This document shows, in pieces, positions 13,953 to 22,456 of a stretch of 37,105 nucleotides of DNA (positions within the stretch are counted from its first letter, which is position 1; each line of letters opens with the position of its first letter). Position numbers and translations under genes: made by a program. Under the pieces are notes generated by a model. It was given only the letters and a program-made list of their open reading frames with translations. It did not search any database and was not told where the DNA came from. Origin of the DNA: a virus; the IMG/VR virus record IMGVR_UViG_3300032294_000353, positions 1-37,105 of that record. One strand, given 5' to 3'.

Positions 13953-15258
13953 TTTTTAGTTCCTCTAATGCTATGTCGGACACCGCACGCTTGTCGTGCA
14001 GCGCCGCCCATATGCGTTCGTCAATACTCTTCTCGGTCAGCATCACATAGACCCAGACATCCTTTGTCTGACCACTGCGGTGCAGGCGCCCGACCGTCTG
14101 CTCGTACAACTCCAGCGACCACGGCAGCGACAGGAATACCATGTGGCATCCGCCGTGCTGTAGGTTCAGGCCGTGGCCTGCCGACTTAGGGTGCGCCAAC
14201 AGCAGTTCGACTTCGCCGCGGTTCCAGCGTTCGATGACGTTGTCGTCGTCCATCGTCTGCGCGTGCGGGAAGCGGCGCTTCAACTCAGCCAACTCTTCCT
14301 GATACGTATAGGCGATGATGGTGTTGGCCCGCTGGTTTTCCGCCAGCAGTTCTTCCAGCCGGTCAAACTTGTGGCTGCTGAACCATATGGACGGCGTACC
14401 TGCGTCGCGGTTGTAGACAAAGCCCGACGCCATCTGTTGCAGCTTGGTCGTCACCGACGCTGCGTTCTGCGCTACGATCTGGTCGTCGCCGAAGCGCACA
14501 ACATACTCACGCTTCATCTTGTCGTATGGCTTGCGATCGTCCAGCGCGACGCGCACCTCTGTGACATGGCACGGCGGCAGCTTGTCCTTGTACTCGCCCG
14601 GCTCCAGCACGAACGTCGCAGGGCGGATGCGCTGCATGACTTGCTCCAGCGCACCGGCGGCTGGAACCCACTGGCCGAAGTCGCGGTTGGTGCAGATGAA
14701 ATACTGCTGCATGAACGCACCCTTGGCGCGGCCCAACAACCCTTGGTCAATGATCTTGCACTGGCCGAAGACATCCTCCAGCCCGTTCGATGTGAACGAG
14801 CCGGTCAGACCCCAGCGCACCTTGACGTTAGCCAGCAGCTTTTCCAGCGACTTGAAGCGTTTGCCGCTGGGGTTCTTCAGCCGCGTCAGTTCGTCAAACA
14901 CAATCCCGTCGAAGCTGGATAAATCCTCTAGCTTATCTAAGTTATCATAGTTAATGACGACCACACTGGCGTCGCTCTGCAACGCATCCACCCTTTGCAC
15001 TGGCGTGCCGACAGCCAGAGCAGGGACGACGCCAGACCATTTCGGCGCTTCCACCGGCCACACATCCGTGCAGACACGCTTCGGCGCTACCACCAGCCAG
15101 CGTTTGACGTAGCCGTCGCGCAGCATCTCATCCATCGCCGTCAAGGTAATGGCGGTCTTGCCCGCGCCGACAGGCGCAAGGATCATGGCGCGGTCGCGCT
15201 CATACAGAAACGTCGCGGCTTCCTGCTGATACGGCCTTAGCTGAAGCGTTTGAGCCAT
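13945..15258 (-). CDS. SNF2-family DNA helicase / translocase
   Basis: The start is placed at ATG 15258 (MAQTLQLRPYQQEAATFLYE) because AGAGGA lies about 10 bases upstream; a longer start at 15288 would double the overlap with the nuclease gene. The 437-residue protein has the SF2/SNF2 motifs: RPYQQEA (Q-like), APVGAGKTA (Walker A), FDELTRLKN (motif II, DE), GLTGSF (motif III), and near the C-terminus SAGHGLNLQ and QTVGRLHRSGQ (motifs V and VI). Phage SNF2 proteins of this size commonly sit with VRR-NUC nucleases and probably act in replication fork or recombination intermediates. Confidence 0.92.
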   Translation of the reverse strand: MAQTLQLRPYQQEAATFLYERDRAMILAPVGAGKTAITLTAMDEMLRDGYVKRWLVVAPKRVCTDVWPVEAPKWSGVVPALAVGTPVQRVDALQSDASVVVINYDNLDKLEDLSSFDGIVFDELTRLKNPSGKRFKSLEKLLANVKVRWGLTGSFTSNGLEDVFGQCKIIDQGLLGRAKGAFMQQYFICTNRDFGQWVPAAGALEQVMQRIRPATFVLEPGEYKDKLPPCHVTEVRVALDDRKPYDKMKREYVVRFGDDQIVAQNAASVTTKLQQMASGFVYNRDAGTPSIWFSSHKFDRLEELLAENQRANTIIAYTYQEELAELKRRFPHAQTMDDDNVIERWNRGEVELLLAHPKSAGHGLNLQHGGCHMVFLSLPWSLELYEQTVGRLHRSGQTKDVWVYVMLTEKSIDERIWAALHDKRAVSDIALEELKNE

Positions 15259-15512
15259 GCGTCCACATCCTCTACTGACCACAGGCAAGCGTAATGCTGC
15301 TTGGTGTGCGTCATCTCATCTGCAAAGATACGCTGCAACGCAGACAGACGCCCGCCGGCTTTCTTCAGTTCGATAAACCAAGCCTCACCGTTGGGCATAC
15401 AGGCGATGCGGTCGGCCACACCGATCTGCGTAACGCTGCGGAACTTGTAGGCAAAACCGCCTACCGCACGCACGCGTTTACAGAAATACCGCTCTATCTC
15501 TTTCTCAGTCAT
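15237..15512 (-). CDS. VRR-NUC domain nuclease
   Basis: The 91-residue product is a single VRR-NUC domain (PD-(D/E)XK fold). The active-site elements are visible: E5 in MTEKEIERYF, GVADR (Asp of the catalytic pair), then EAWFIELKKAGGRLSALQ with the ExK and the Gln of the family. Such stand-alone phage enzymes are thought to cut branched or structured DNA during replication and recombination. Its end overlaps the SNF2 start by 22 bases. The upstream neighbour is divergent, and the 96-base gap between them should hold promoters for both directions. Confidence 0.9.
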   Translation of the reverse strand: MTEKEIERYFCKRVRAVGGFAYKFRSVTQIGVADRIACMPNGEAWFIELKKAGGRLSALQRIFADEMTHTKQHYACLWSVEDVDAWLKRFS

Positions 15513-15550
15513 GACGAAGGGCTACTACAAAATTTTTTGCATTTCAAGGC

Positions 15551-15578
15551 TTGCATCAAATTTTGTTGTCTGTATGCT
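15551..15578 (+). promoter_or_regulatory. Candidate sigma70-type promoter of the replication block
   Basis: TTGCAT (15551-15556), 16 bases, then TATGCT (15573-15578), in the 96-base divergent gap. A second TTGCAT lies 14 bases upstream (15537-15542), which could be an alternative -35 or part of an operator. The first rightward gene starts at 15609 with GAGG 8 bases upstream. Confidence 0.55.
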
Positions 15579-15608
15579 GGCCGCTCAAACAATAGAGTGA
15601 GGTAAGAT

Positions 15609-16730
15609 ATGCAGCATAGTAAGATAGTCGGCGGCTCTACCGCCAAGCGCGTCATCGCCTGCCCCGGCAGCGTGGCGCTGGTGGACACCATGCCGCCAAA
15701 GCCCAGCAGCAGCTACGCCGACGAAGGCACGCTCCTACACGACGCCATCGCGTCTATATTAGAGAGCGACCTTGACCCGTACAGCATGGTCGGCACTACC
15801 TATGAGAAGACCGTGCTGACCGAAGCGTTGGTCGATGACAAGCTGATACCGGCGCTGCGTGCGCTGGACGAAATAGACCCCAAGGGGGAGATGGAATATG
15901 CGGTTGAAAGCCGGGTTGGTTTTGGTGATTTTCTGCCTGACGTTTTTGGTTCTACCGATCTTCTTGGTCGCCTTGGTGATCGAGCGATTGTTTTGGATTG
16001 GAAGTTTGGCGATGGTGTGGCTGTCGAAGTCGAGGAAAACAGCCAGCTACTCTTCTACGCTGCGGCGGCTAAACGCACGGCGGAAACATCGTGGGCTTTC
16101 AAAGACGCAAAGGAAGTCGAACTAATCATTGTCCAGCCGCCCTACGTCAAGCGGTGGGTGACGGACCTTGCCCGCGTTGACGCGTTTGAGAAACAACTTG
16201 CCGCTGCCGTCAAGATTGCGAAGCGGCCAGACGCGCCGTTGGCGTCAGGCGACCATTGCAAGTGGTGCGCGGCGAAGCCCGTCTGCCCCATCATGACCGG
16301 CGCTGTTGACCGTGCGCTGAAGGTCAAGCTGGAAGCGTTGCCGGTCGAACAGATTGCACATTATCTGGAACAAGCGCCGCTGATCGAAGGGTTCATCAAG
16401 GACTTGCAGCAGTTGGCGCATGGGCTTCTGGAAGAGGGGCAGAAAGTCCCCGGCTGGAAGCTGGTCAACAAGCGCGCCACAAGACAGTGGACAAATGAAG
16501 ATAAGGCTGTAGCATTCCTGACCGGCGTTGGCGTAGAAGCATGGGGCGACCCCAAGCCGCTGTCACCAGCCCAAGCGGAAAAGGCTTTGAAGAAAGCCAA
16601 AATAGAATTGCCGGCGGATTTAATTGTCGCCGTCTCAACAGGCTCTACCCTTGCGCCGGAAAATGATCCCCGGCCAGCGGTTTTGCAAATCGGACAGACG
16701 CTTACCAAAGCTATGTCTAAAATCCAGTAA
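15609..16730 (+). CDS. DUF2800-type Cas4/RecB-like nuclease
   Basis: The 373-residue protein has the layout of phage DUF2800 proteins: an N-terminal SKIVGGSTAKRVIACPGSV with a conserved Cys, EGTLLHDAIA, then the PD-(D/E)XK nuclease core (DVFGSTDLLG, VLDWKFGDG, ENSQLLFYA) and a Cys cluster (DHCKWCAAKPVCP) expected to bind an iron-sulphur centre with the first Cys. Known relatives are Cas4- and AddB-like 5' exonucleases. It is the first gene of the rightward replication block and probably processes DNA ends in replication or recombination. The C-terminal 100 residues are helical and unassigned. Confidence 0.88.
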   Translation: MQHSKIVGGSTAKRVIACPGSVALVDTMPPKPSSSYADEGTLLHDAIASILESDLDPYSMVGTTYEKTVLTEALVDDKLIPALRALDEIDPKGEMEYAVESRVGFGDFLPDVFGSTDLLGRLGDRAIVLDWKFGDGVAVEVEENSQLLFYAAAAKRTAETSWAFKDAKEVELIIVQPPYVKRWVTDLARVDAFEKQLAAAVKIAKRPDAPLASGDHCKWCAAKPVCPIMTGAVDRALKVKLEALPVEQIAHYLEQAPLIEGFIKDLQQLAHGLLEEGQKVPGWKLVNKRATRQWTNEDKAVAFLTGVGVEAWGDPKPLSPAQAEKALKKAKIELPADLIVAVSTGSTLAPENDPRPAVLQIGQTLTKAMSKIQ

Positions 16731-16748
16731 ACAGAAAGGTACAATACA

Positions 16749-17411
16749 ATGTCGAATATCACTACTTTTGGCGGCGCTAACTTGCCGTCCGTTCAGTCCC
16801 TCTCAGGCGCGCTGCGCTCCATCCAGTCGGAAGTTGCGCCGGGTGGCACAGTCATCCTAAAGATGGACAAGACAGGCCATTGGGTTTTCGGTGCAGACCA
16901 GACCGAAGTTGAGGATGGCAGCCTGTGGGCAGCTAATCCGTTCTCGTTCGTGCATGGCTACATCGCATGGGGCAAAGGCGAAGTGCTGGCTGAAAAGCTG
17001 GTGCCAGTGTCAGAGCCGCTGCCACAGCTTGACCCTGCGCCATCAGGTGCAGAACGCGGCTGGGAAATGCAAGTCGGCATGATGCTGGTTTGCACGAACG
17101 GTGAAGACAAGGATATGCAGGCACGCTTCACGGCTACATCAGTCGGCGGCAAGCGTGCAGTGCAGGCTTTGGCGGTTGCCATCGCCGATCAGGTGGACAA
17201 AGATCAGAATAAACCTGTGCCTTTGCTCTCGCTTTCGTCTGAGCATTACCAGCACAAGACCTATGGGCGCATCTATACGCCTATCTTCGACATCACCGAT
17301 TGGGTGTCAATGGACACCGCTTCGGTTGAAGAAGCAGAGGATGCGGAGTTGGAAGTCGCCGCTGAACCTGAAGCCGCTGATGGTGCGCGTCGTCGTCGTC
17401 GCGTAGTATAA
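16749..17411 (+). CDS. Replication-block protein of unknown function, candidate ssDNA-binding protein
   Basis: The 220-residue product starts MSNITTFGGANLPSVQSLSG. The middle is beta-rich with aromatic residues (MDKTGHWVFGADQTEVEDG, NPFSFVHGYIAWGKGEVL, HKTYGRIYTPIFDITDWV). The end is strongly acidic (VEEAEDAELEVAAEPEAAD) and closes with ARRRRRVV. Proteins of this kind recur between DUF2800 and family A polymerase genes in phages. An acidic tail after a beta-rich domain is the layout of many ssDNA-binding proteins, and no other SSB is visible in the genome. That assignment is inferred, not shown. Confidence 0.8.
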   Translation: MSNITTFGGANLPSVQSLSGALRSIQSEVAPGGTVILKMDKTGHWVFGADQTEVEDGSLWAANPFSFVHGYIAWGKGEVLAEKLVPVSEPLPQLDPAPSGAERGWEMQVGMMLVCTNGEDKDMQARFTATSVGGKRAVQALAVAIADQVDKDQNKPVPLLSLSSEHYQHKTYGRIYTPIFDITDWVSMDTASVEEAEDAELEVAAEPEAADGARRRRRVV

Positions 17412-17423
17412 CAGGGTGCGAAA

Positions 17424-17447
17424 GCCGGGGCGTCTTGGCGTCCCGGC
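17424..17447 (+). other. Intercistronic hairpin before polymerase gene
   Basis: GCCGGGGCG (17424-17432) pairs with CGTCCCGGC (17439-17447) with one G-U pair and a TCTTGG loop. There is no T run, so it is more likely an mRNA stabiliser or processing signal that lowers polymerase relative to the upstream protein. Confidence 0.55.
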
Positions 17448-17471
17448 AAGTAGCGGAAGAGTGAGAACTTC

Positions 17472-19427
17472 ATGTCTAAATTATGGGTTGACTTTGAGAC
17501 GCGCAGCCGTTGCGACCTTCGCAGCCGTGGCGTGTATAACTACGCGCAGGACGCCAGCACCGACGTGCTGTGTATGTCCTACGCATTTGATGACGAAGAC
17601 GTGCGGACGTGGCTCCCCGGTGAGCCTTTCCCGCAAGCCGTCAAAGACCACAAGGGGCTGGTATACGCGCACAACGCAGCGTTCGAGCGCCTGATATTCT
17701 GGTATGTCCTTCAGGTCGATTTCAAGCTGGAGCAGTTCTACTGCACCGCAGCGCAGGCCCGCGCCAACTGCGCGCCGGGTAGCCTTGAAGATGTGGGCCG
17801 CTTCGCTGGCGCTACCATGAAGAAAGACCATCGCGGCGGACAACTGATCCGCGCGCTGTCCATCCCGCAATCAGACGGCACGTTCCGTGAAGACGCCGCG
17901 CTGATGCAGGAGATGGTCGATTATTGCGAACAGGATGTCAGGGCCATGCGCGCTATCGCGCAGGCGCAGCGTCCGCTGTCGGCTGAAGAGTTGGCCGACT
18001 ATCACACCAACGAGCGCATCAACGACCGCGGCGTCCTGCTCGACAGGCCGCTGGCGCAGGCGGCTGTCCGCTACGCTGAAACTGAATTGGCTGAGATACA
18101 GTCCATCGTCGCAGAGGTGACGCACGGCGAGATTAAGTCCGTTCGCAGCCCGAAGATGAAGGATTGGGTGTTAGCTAGGGTAGGGCCACAGGCGCTTGAT
18201 CTGGCGACCGTGATGAAGGACGGCGTCGAGAAGCTGTCCATTGACAAGAACGTGCGCGCCAACTTACTCGTGTTGGCAGAGGAGAACCCAGATGAAGTCC
18301 CGGCGGAAGTTGCAGAAGTCATCCAGTGCGCGGACGATCTGTGGGCATCGTCCGTTGCGAAGTTCCAACGTGCAGCGGCGCTTGCTGATGAGGAAGATTT
18401 TCGCGTTAGAGGAGCGTTCGTATTTGCTGGAGGCAGTGCTACTGGACGCGCTTCATCGTTTGGGCTTCAGGTCCATAACTTCCCAAGAAAGTGCGCCGCC
18501 GACCCTGCATTAGTGCGGCAGGCTATGGTGCGCGGCCACAGCATCGTTCCTGAACATGGTCGCCGTGTGACCGACGTGCTGAAGGGTATGCTACGCCCTG
18601 CGCTAATGGCCGACAAAGGCAAGCGGCTAATCGTCGCTGACTGGGCAGCTATCGAAGCGCGGGTGACGCCGTGGGCGTCCAACAGCACCTTCGGCGCGAA
18701 CAAGCTGGACATCTTTGCCAAGGGTGAGGACGTTTACAAGCACAACGCTATGGCGACCTTCCATGTCGGCTATGACGACGTTGACAAAGACCAGCGCCAG
18801 ATCGGCAAGGTTCAAGAGTTAGCGTGCGGCTTTGCTGGCGGTGTCGGAGCCTTCGCCAGTATGGGCCGCATCTACGGCCTGATGATGTCGGAGAGCGACG
18901 CAAAGCGCATGGTGGACGCATGGCGCAGGGCTAACAAGTGGGCCGTGCCTTACTGGTCTGGCCTTGAAGAAACCTATATGCGCGCCATGCGGAACAAGGG
19001 CCGCGAGTTCACCATTGGCCGCGTCACATATTTATTTGACGGGTTGCATCTTTGGTATGCTCTTCCGTCTGGCCGTGTGCTATGTTATCCTTTCGCCCGC
19101 TTCGATGAGAAAGGCGACCTAACCTATGCCAAGGCTTCATGGAAGCCAGCCGCAGACGCTAAGGAATGGCCAAGGGCGCGGCTGTGGCGCGGTCTGGCGT
19201 GTGAAAACATCACGCAGGCTGTTGCTAACGACTTGCTGCGCCACGCCTTGCGTCAGTTGGACGATGTAGTTTTGCACATCCACGATGAAATCGTCTTGGA
19301 AGTGCCAGAAGATGATGCAGAGGCCGCAGCAGAGCGGCTGGTGCGGATTATGTGTGAGCCGCCACCTTGGGCGTCGGGTTTACCCTTGAACGCAGAAGTG
19401 GCAATTATGGAACGATACGGCAAATAA
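17472..19427 (+). CDS. Family A DNA polymerase with 3'-5' exonuclease domain
   Basis: The 651-residue protein is a compact phage family A polymerase. Exonuclease motif I is DFET at residues 7-10 (MSKLWVDFETR), with LVYAHNAAFERL as motif II and a YCEQDVRAM motif III-like segment. The polymerase part has motif A (VADWAAIEARVTPW, catalytic Asp390), motif B (RQIGKVQELACGFAGG, R442 and K446), and motif C (IHDEIVLEV, H604-D605-E606). No 5' nuclease domain is present. It should replicate the phage genome together with the primase-helicase encoded 11 bases downstream. Confidence 0.95.
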   Translation: MSKLWVDFETRSRCDLRSRGVYNYAQDASTDVLCMSYAFDDEDVRTWLPGEPFPQAVKDHKGLVYAHNAAFERLIFWYVLQVDFKLEQFYCTAAQARANCAPGSLEDVGRFAGATMKKDHRGGQLIRALSIPQSDGTFREDAALMQEMVDYCEQDVRAMRAIAQAQRPLSAEELADYHTNERINDRGVLLDRPLAQAAVRYAETELAEIQSIVAEVTHGEIKSVRSPKMKDWVLARVGPQALDLATVMKDGVEKLSIDKNVRANLLVLAEENPDEVPAEVAEVIQCADDLWASSVAKFQRAAALADEEDFRVRGAFVFAGGSATGRASSFGLQVHNFPRKCAADPALVRQAMVRGHSIVPEHGRRVTDVLKGMLRPALMADKGKRLIVADWAAIEARVTPWASNSTFGANKLDIFAKGEDVYKHNAMATFHVGYDDVDKDQRQIGKVQELACGFAGGVGAFASMGRIYGLMMSESDAKRMVDAWRRANKWAVPYWSGLEETYMRAMRNKGREFTIGRVTYLFDGLHLWYALPSGRVLCYPFARFDEKGDLTYAKASWKPAADAKEWPRARLWRGLACENITQAVANDLLRHALRQLDDVVLHIHDEIVLEVPEDDAEAAAERLVRIMCEPPPWASGLPLNAEVAIMERYGK

Positions 19428-19438
19428 AGGAGCAAGCG

Positions 19439-21784
19439 ATGAGTGAGGATCGCACGAAGTTTATAGAATACATAACTGGCTTGGCGACGGACAACGTCGG
19501 CGAGACAGCTCTTGTTGTGCGGCAGAAGCCGCAGCACGACAGCGACGGCAACCTGATATATCACGCAGACGGCGTGCCGAAGGCGACGTTCCCTGCGTTT
19601 CTGCCAGAAAAGACCCGCATGAAAGAAGGCGAGGCATGGTATGTCAACACAGGCTCGTTCATTGTTGACCGCTTTGTAGACGGCAAGCCAGCCGCCAAAG
19701 CCAGCAACGTCGAGTATGTGCTGTTCATGATGCTGGACGACGTTGGCACGAAGTCAAAAGAGCCGCCGTTGGCGCCGACATGGGTGTTGGAAACCAGCGA
19801 AGGTTCGTTCCAGTGGGGCTACGCGTTCAGCGAACAACCGCGCAAGGGCGATTTCTGCGCTGCCATCAAAGCGATTGCCGATGCGGGCTACACCGATCCC
19901 GGCGCAACTAACGCAGTCCGCAACTGCCGTATCCCCGGCAGCGTCAACCTGAAACGCGGACGCAACAACTTTCCTGCACGGCTGGTCGAGTTCCACCCTG
20001 AGCGTGAGTATACGCTGGGCGAAATCTGCGAGGCGCTGGACGTTACGCCAGAGGAAGGCGACACAGCCGAATATAAAGCCGTGCATCTGCGCGACAGCGG
20101 GATGGATAACGTCCTGACATGGTTAAGCGAAAACAACCTAGTCCTGAGCGCGCCTAACGCCGACGGCTGGTGCGCCATCGTCTGCCCTAACCATGACCAA
20201 CACAGCGACGGCATGATCGAAGCGCGCTACAAGCCGCTGGATCGTTCGTTCTGCTGCTATCATGGGCATTGCCAAGACCTAGACAGCCGCACCTTTCTTG
20301 ATTGGGTAGCCAATGAAGGCGGCCCGAAGGTGACGCCGGGCTTGCGTGACGAACTAATTGCGGAGCGCATGGCGTCGATGATGGACAAGATAGCACCAAC
20401 CGAAGCGTTCCCCGATGAAGCCGCAGCGCGTGTGCGTGAGGTCGAGAAAAAAGAAGCGGGACGGCTGGAACAAAACGAATGGTTTGAGCGTTTCGCTTAT
20501 ATCCAGTCCGATGACTGCTATTTTGACATGGTGACGCGTCAAGAGATAGCCCGCAACGTCTTTAACGCGCTGTTCCGTCACGTTGACTGCCGCTCCATCC
20601 ATAAGAAGACGCAGCGCATACAGTCGTCCATCTATTTTGATGAGCGGCGTCAGGATCGCGGCGCACCTGCGCTGTCGGCGGTAACGTTCGCCGCTGGCGA
20701 TGATGTTCTGGTGACGCGTGACGGGTTGGTTTACGGCAACCGCTGGACGGACTCCCGCCCTGATGTGTCCGGCAGCGATAAGATTGCAGACCATGATGTC
20801 GAGCCTTGGCTTGAGCATTGCCGCAATCTGGTCGCAGATGATGCCGAACTAGACCATATTCTTGACGCTATGGCGTTCAAGATACAGCACCCTAACGTCA
20901 AGATTAACCATGCAATCCTGATTGGCGGCGATGAAGGCGCGGGTAAGGACAGTATGTTCCAGCCGTTCCTGTGGGCGCTTGGCGGTAAGCATTGGCGCAA
21001 CAGGTCAGTCATTGAGGCTGGCGGGTTGGATAGCCAGTGGGGTTATGCGCTTGAGGCTGAAGTTGTCATCCTGAACGAGTTGAAGGAGCCAGAGGCGCGC
21101 GAACGTCGCGCTATGGCTAACAAGCTGAAGCCGCTCATCGCTGCGCCGCCTGAAACGCTATCGGTCAACCGCAAGGGGATGCACCCTTACGAGTTGGTCA
21201 ACCGCCTGATGGTGATTGCATACACCAACGATCCGCTGCCTATCACGCTGCCGACGCAGGACAGGCGTTGGTTCTGCGTGTGGACGCACTCGCCGCGTAT
21301 GTCTGCATCGGCTGCTAAGGCGCTGTGGGGCTGGTATGAGAATGGCGGCTACGAAAAGTGCGCCGCTTGGCTGCACCAGCGCGACGTGTCGGCGTTCAAC
21401 CCTGCCGCTGCGCCGCCAGTGACCGAATGGAAGCTGAACATGGTCGAGCATGGCATGAGCGTCGCGGAAAGCTATCTGGTAGACCTGATGCGGCTTCGGT
21501 CGGGTGTCTTTGCTGATGGTGTCATCGGTGGGCCTTTCCACCGCATCTGTGACGCGTTGGCTGTCAACGTCCCTGCTGGTGTGAAGATACCGCAGGCGGC
21601 GCTGCTTCACGCGTTGAAGGAAGCTGGCTGGGTTGACGTAGGGCGCATTCATTCTGTTGAGTATCCAACGAAAAAGCATATCTTTGTCGCGCCTGAAATC
21701 AGCCAGAGGAACAAATCAGAATTGCGCCGCATGGCAGAGGAATTGCCCAAGTCTGGGTTCATGCCGTCGATAGGCAAGAATTGA
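19439..21784 (+). CDS. Primase-helicase with RepB-type primase and SF3/D5-like helicase (DUF5906-like)
   Basis: The start ATG 19439 has AAGGAG 7 bases upstream. The 781-residue protein has three parts. Residues about 80-190 resemble the RepB/archaeo-eukaryotic primase fold (VLFMMLDDVG; VRNCRIPGSVNLKRG). A zinc-binding segment follows (IVCPNHDQHSDG ... FCCYHGHCQD, about 246-282). The C-terminal ATPase has Walker A GGDEGAGKDS at 496-505, VVILNELKEPEARERR near 542-557 as Walker B region, and a conserved Asn/Arg segment (VNRLMVIAYTNDPLPI, TQDRRWF) as in virulence-associated E and D5-like helicases. It probably primes and unwinds at the phage origin. Confidence 0.9.
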   Translation: MSEDRTKFIEYITGLATDNVGETALVVRQKPQHDSDGNLIYHADGVPKATFPAFLPEKTRMKEGEAWYVNTGSFIVDRFVDGKPAAKASNVEYVLFMMLDDVGTKSKEPPLAPTWVLETSEGSFQWGYAFSEQPRKGDFCAAIKAIADAGYTDPGATNAVRNCRIPGSVNLKRGRNNFPARLVEFHPEREYTLGEICEALDVTPEEGDTAEYKAVHLRDSGMDNVLTWLSENNLVLSAPNADGWCAIVCPNHDQHSDGMIEARYKPLDRSFCCYHGHCQDLDSRTFLDWVANEGGPKVTPGLRDELIAERMASMMDKIAPTEAFPDEAAARVREVEKKEAGRLEQNEWFERFAYIQSDDCYFDMVTRQEIARNVFNALFRHVDCRSIHKKTQRIQSSIYFDERRQDRGAPALSAVTFAAGDDVLVTRDGLVYGNRWTDSRPDVSGSDKIADHDVEPWLEHCRNLVADDAELDHILDAMAFKIQHPNVKINHAILIGGDEGAGKDSMFQPFLWALGGKHWRNRSVIEAGGLDSQWGYALEAEVVILNELKEPEARERRAMANKLKPLIAAPPETLSVNRKGMHPYELVNRLMVIAYTNDPLPITLPTQDRRWFCVWTHSPRMSASAAKALWGWYENGGYEKCAAWLHQRDVSAFNPAAAPPVTEWKLNMVEHGMSVAESYLVDLMRLRSGVFADGVIGGPFHRICDALAVNVPAGVKIPQAALLHALKEAGWVDVGRIHSVEYPTKKHIFVAPEISQRNKSELRRMAEELPKSGFMPSIGKN

Positions 21785-21810
21785 CAACCATTTGGTTGCA
21801 ATGATATAGG
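21781..21810 (+). promoter_or_regulatory. Candidate promoter facing a terminator, possible small RNA start
   Basis: A perfect TTGACA (21781-21786) overlapping the primase-helicase stop is followed after 18 bases by TATAGG (21805-21810). CAACCA and TGGTTG (21785-21790, 21793-21798) form an inverted repeat in the spacer. The only sequence it could transcribe before the terminator at 21843-21878 is about 60 bases. Confidence 0.5.
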
Positions 21811-21816
21811 TCGCGG

Positions 21817-21878
21817 GTCGGTGATGCTCCGCTGGCTTGATTAAACCCCCGGCGTCCTCACTCCGCCGGGGGTTTTTT
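21817..21878 (+). ncRNA. Hypothetical ~60-nt RNA between promoter and terminator
   Basis: If the promoter at 21781 is active, the transcript would run from about 21817 to the T run at 21873-21878. It contains no reading frame of note. It ends in the 12-bp terminator stem. This is inference from the two signals alone; the region may equally be just the 3' end of the replication mRNA. Confidence 0.3.
21843..21878 (+). terminator. Strong intrinsic terminator of the replication block
   Basis: AAACCCCCGGCG (21843-21854) pairs with CGCCGGGGGTTT (21864-21875) around a 9-base loop, running into six Ts (21873-21878). It ends rightward transcription just before the leftward gene cluster. Because As flank the left arm, only modest termination is expected for leftward transcripts. 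Confidence 0.9.
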
Positions 21879-21886
21879 ATTGTCTG

Positions 21887-22102
21887 CTATCGCAGTCGGG
21901 TAACTGTCAGCTTGTCACCATTAGAGCGCGTCATGTAGCGGCGCTCTGTCCGCTCGTTCTGGTTGTGTGCTGCGCGGCGCAGGAGGTCTTTGTCCCGCTC
22001 CGTTGGCGTGTCGAACACGCGAACCTCATCAACAGCCATTGCGTTAATGCCGTGCTTAGATTTGCGTGTGTCAGAACCGAATGTCATCGTCTTTCCAATC
22101 AT
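21887..22102 (-). CDS. Small basic protein, paralogue of 22457-22642
   Basis: The 71-residue frame begins MIGKTMTFGSDTRK; an internal ATG at 22087 (MTFGSD) is an equally plausible start because it shortens the overlap with the tiny upstream frame. The C-terminal half (RRAAHNQNERTERRYMTRSN ending LTVTRLR) matches the pattern of the protein at 22457 (TSRNVSQYGIRNGKAFKCRT ending VTFITRLR). The fold implied is a helix followed by a beta hairpin with many Arg, common in small phage proteins that may bind nucleic acid. It is the last gene of the leftward cluster. Confidence 0.75.
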   Translation of the reverse strand: MIGKTMTFGSDTRKSKHGINAMAVDEVRVFDTPTERDKDLLRRAAHNQNERTERRYMTRSNGDKLTVTRLR

Positions 22103-22148
22103 AAATGTCCCAGCCGAAGTTTTCGAACAGGAATTGGCGTAGGCTCAC
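22071..22148 (-). CDS. 25-residue aromatic/acidic microprotein, GTG start
   Basis: GTG at 22148 overlaps the stop of the upstream gene (GTGA) and opens a 25-codon frame, MSLRQFLFENFGWDIYDWKD then DDIRF. The density of Phe, Trp, Tyr and Asp is unlike random sequence, and the overlap type fits the cluster. It overlaps the next gene by up to 32 bases. It is too short to assign; confidence rests on coupling and composition. Confidence 0.45.
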   Translation of the reverse strand: MSLRQFLFENFGWDIYDWKDDDIRF

Positions 22149-22273
22149 CCCCACCATTCTTCTTCCATTTCTTTGCGTTCTTGCTCTGTTATCTTTGGTG
22201 CGGTCGCAATCAGGTATGCGGTCAGGCCCAGCAGCCCGACGACGATAAAGAATAAAGGTGTGTTGTCTGTCAT
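22145..22273 (-). CDS. 42-residue single-pass membrane protein
   Basis: The product starts MTDNTPLFFIVVGLLGLTAY, giving one membrane helix, followed by an acidic, Trp-ended tail (EQERKEMEEEWWG). The start overlaps the upstream stop as ATGA (22270-22273) and its stop overlaps the next start as GTGA. Composition and topology resemble small phage inner-membrane proteins. The function is unknown. Confidence 0.7.
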   Translation of the reverse strand: MTDNTPLFFIVVGLLGLTAYLIATAPKITEQERKEMEEEWWG

Positions 22274-22452
22274 TGCGGTTTCCAATCGTCAGGATAAGGG
22301 ACTACATTAGCGGTGGTTTTGTAAAGCCGCCCATTTTCGTCGTAGTGTTCCGTCACTGTCGATCCGTCATCGTTCAAGACAACGGCATGGTTAGGGTATA
22401 TTTTCCACGGCTTGCCCGTCTGGGCGTCCATGCGGTAATTTATCTTAGTCAT
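22270..22452 (-). CDS. Small phage protein of unknown function
   Basis: The 60-residue product (MTKINYRMDAQTGKPWKIYP...) is polar with a beta-type pattern (NHAVVLNDDGSTVTEHYDEN, GRLYKTTANVVPYPDDWKPQ). It has no membrane segment or known motif. It is coupled to the downstream membrane protein by an ATGA overlap and lies 4 bases after the upstream gene. Confidence 0.72.
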   Translation of the reverse strand: MTKINYRMDAQTGKPWKIYPNHAVVLNDDGSTVTEHYDENGRLYKTTANVVPYPDDWKPQ

Positions 22453-22456
22453 TGTC

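Noticed and set aside
14173-14922. 249-codon rightward frame opposite the SNF2 helicase
   Set aside because: The leftward helicase has all family motifs; this frame is its antisense shadow.
15511-15608. Clear leftward promoter for the VRR-NUC/SNF2 block
   Set aside because: TTGAAA at about 15550 on the leftward strand has no convincing -10 at proper spacing, so I do not list it as a feature.
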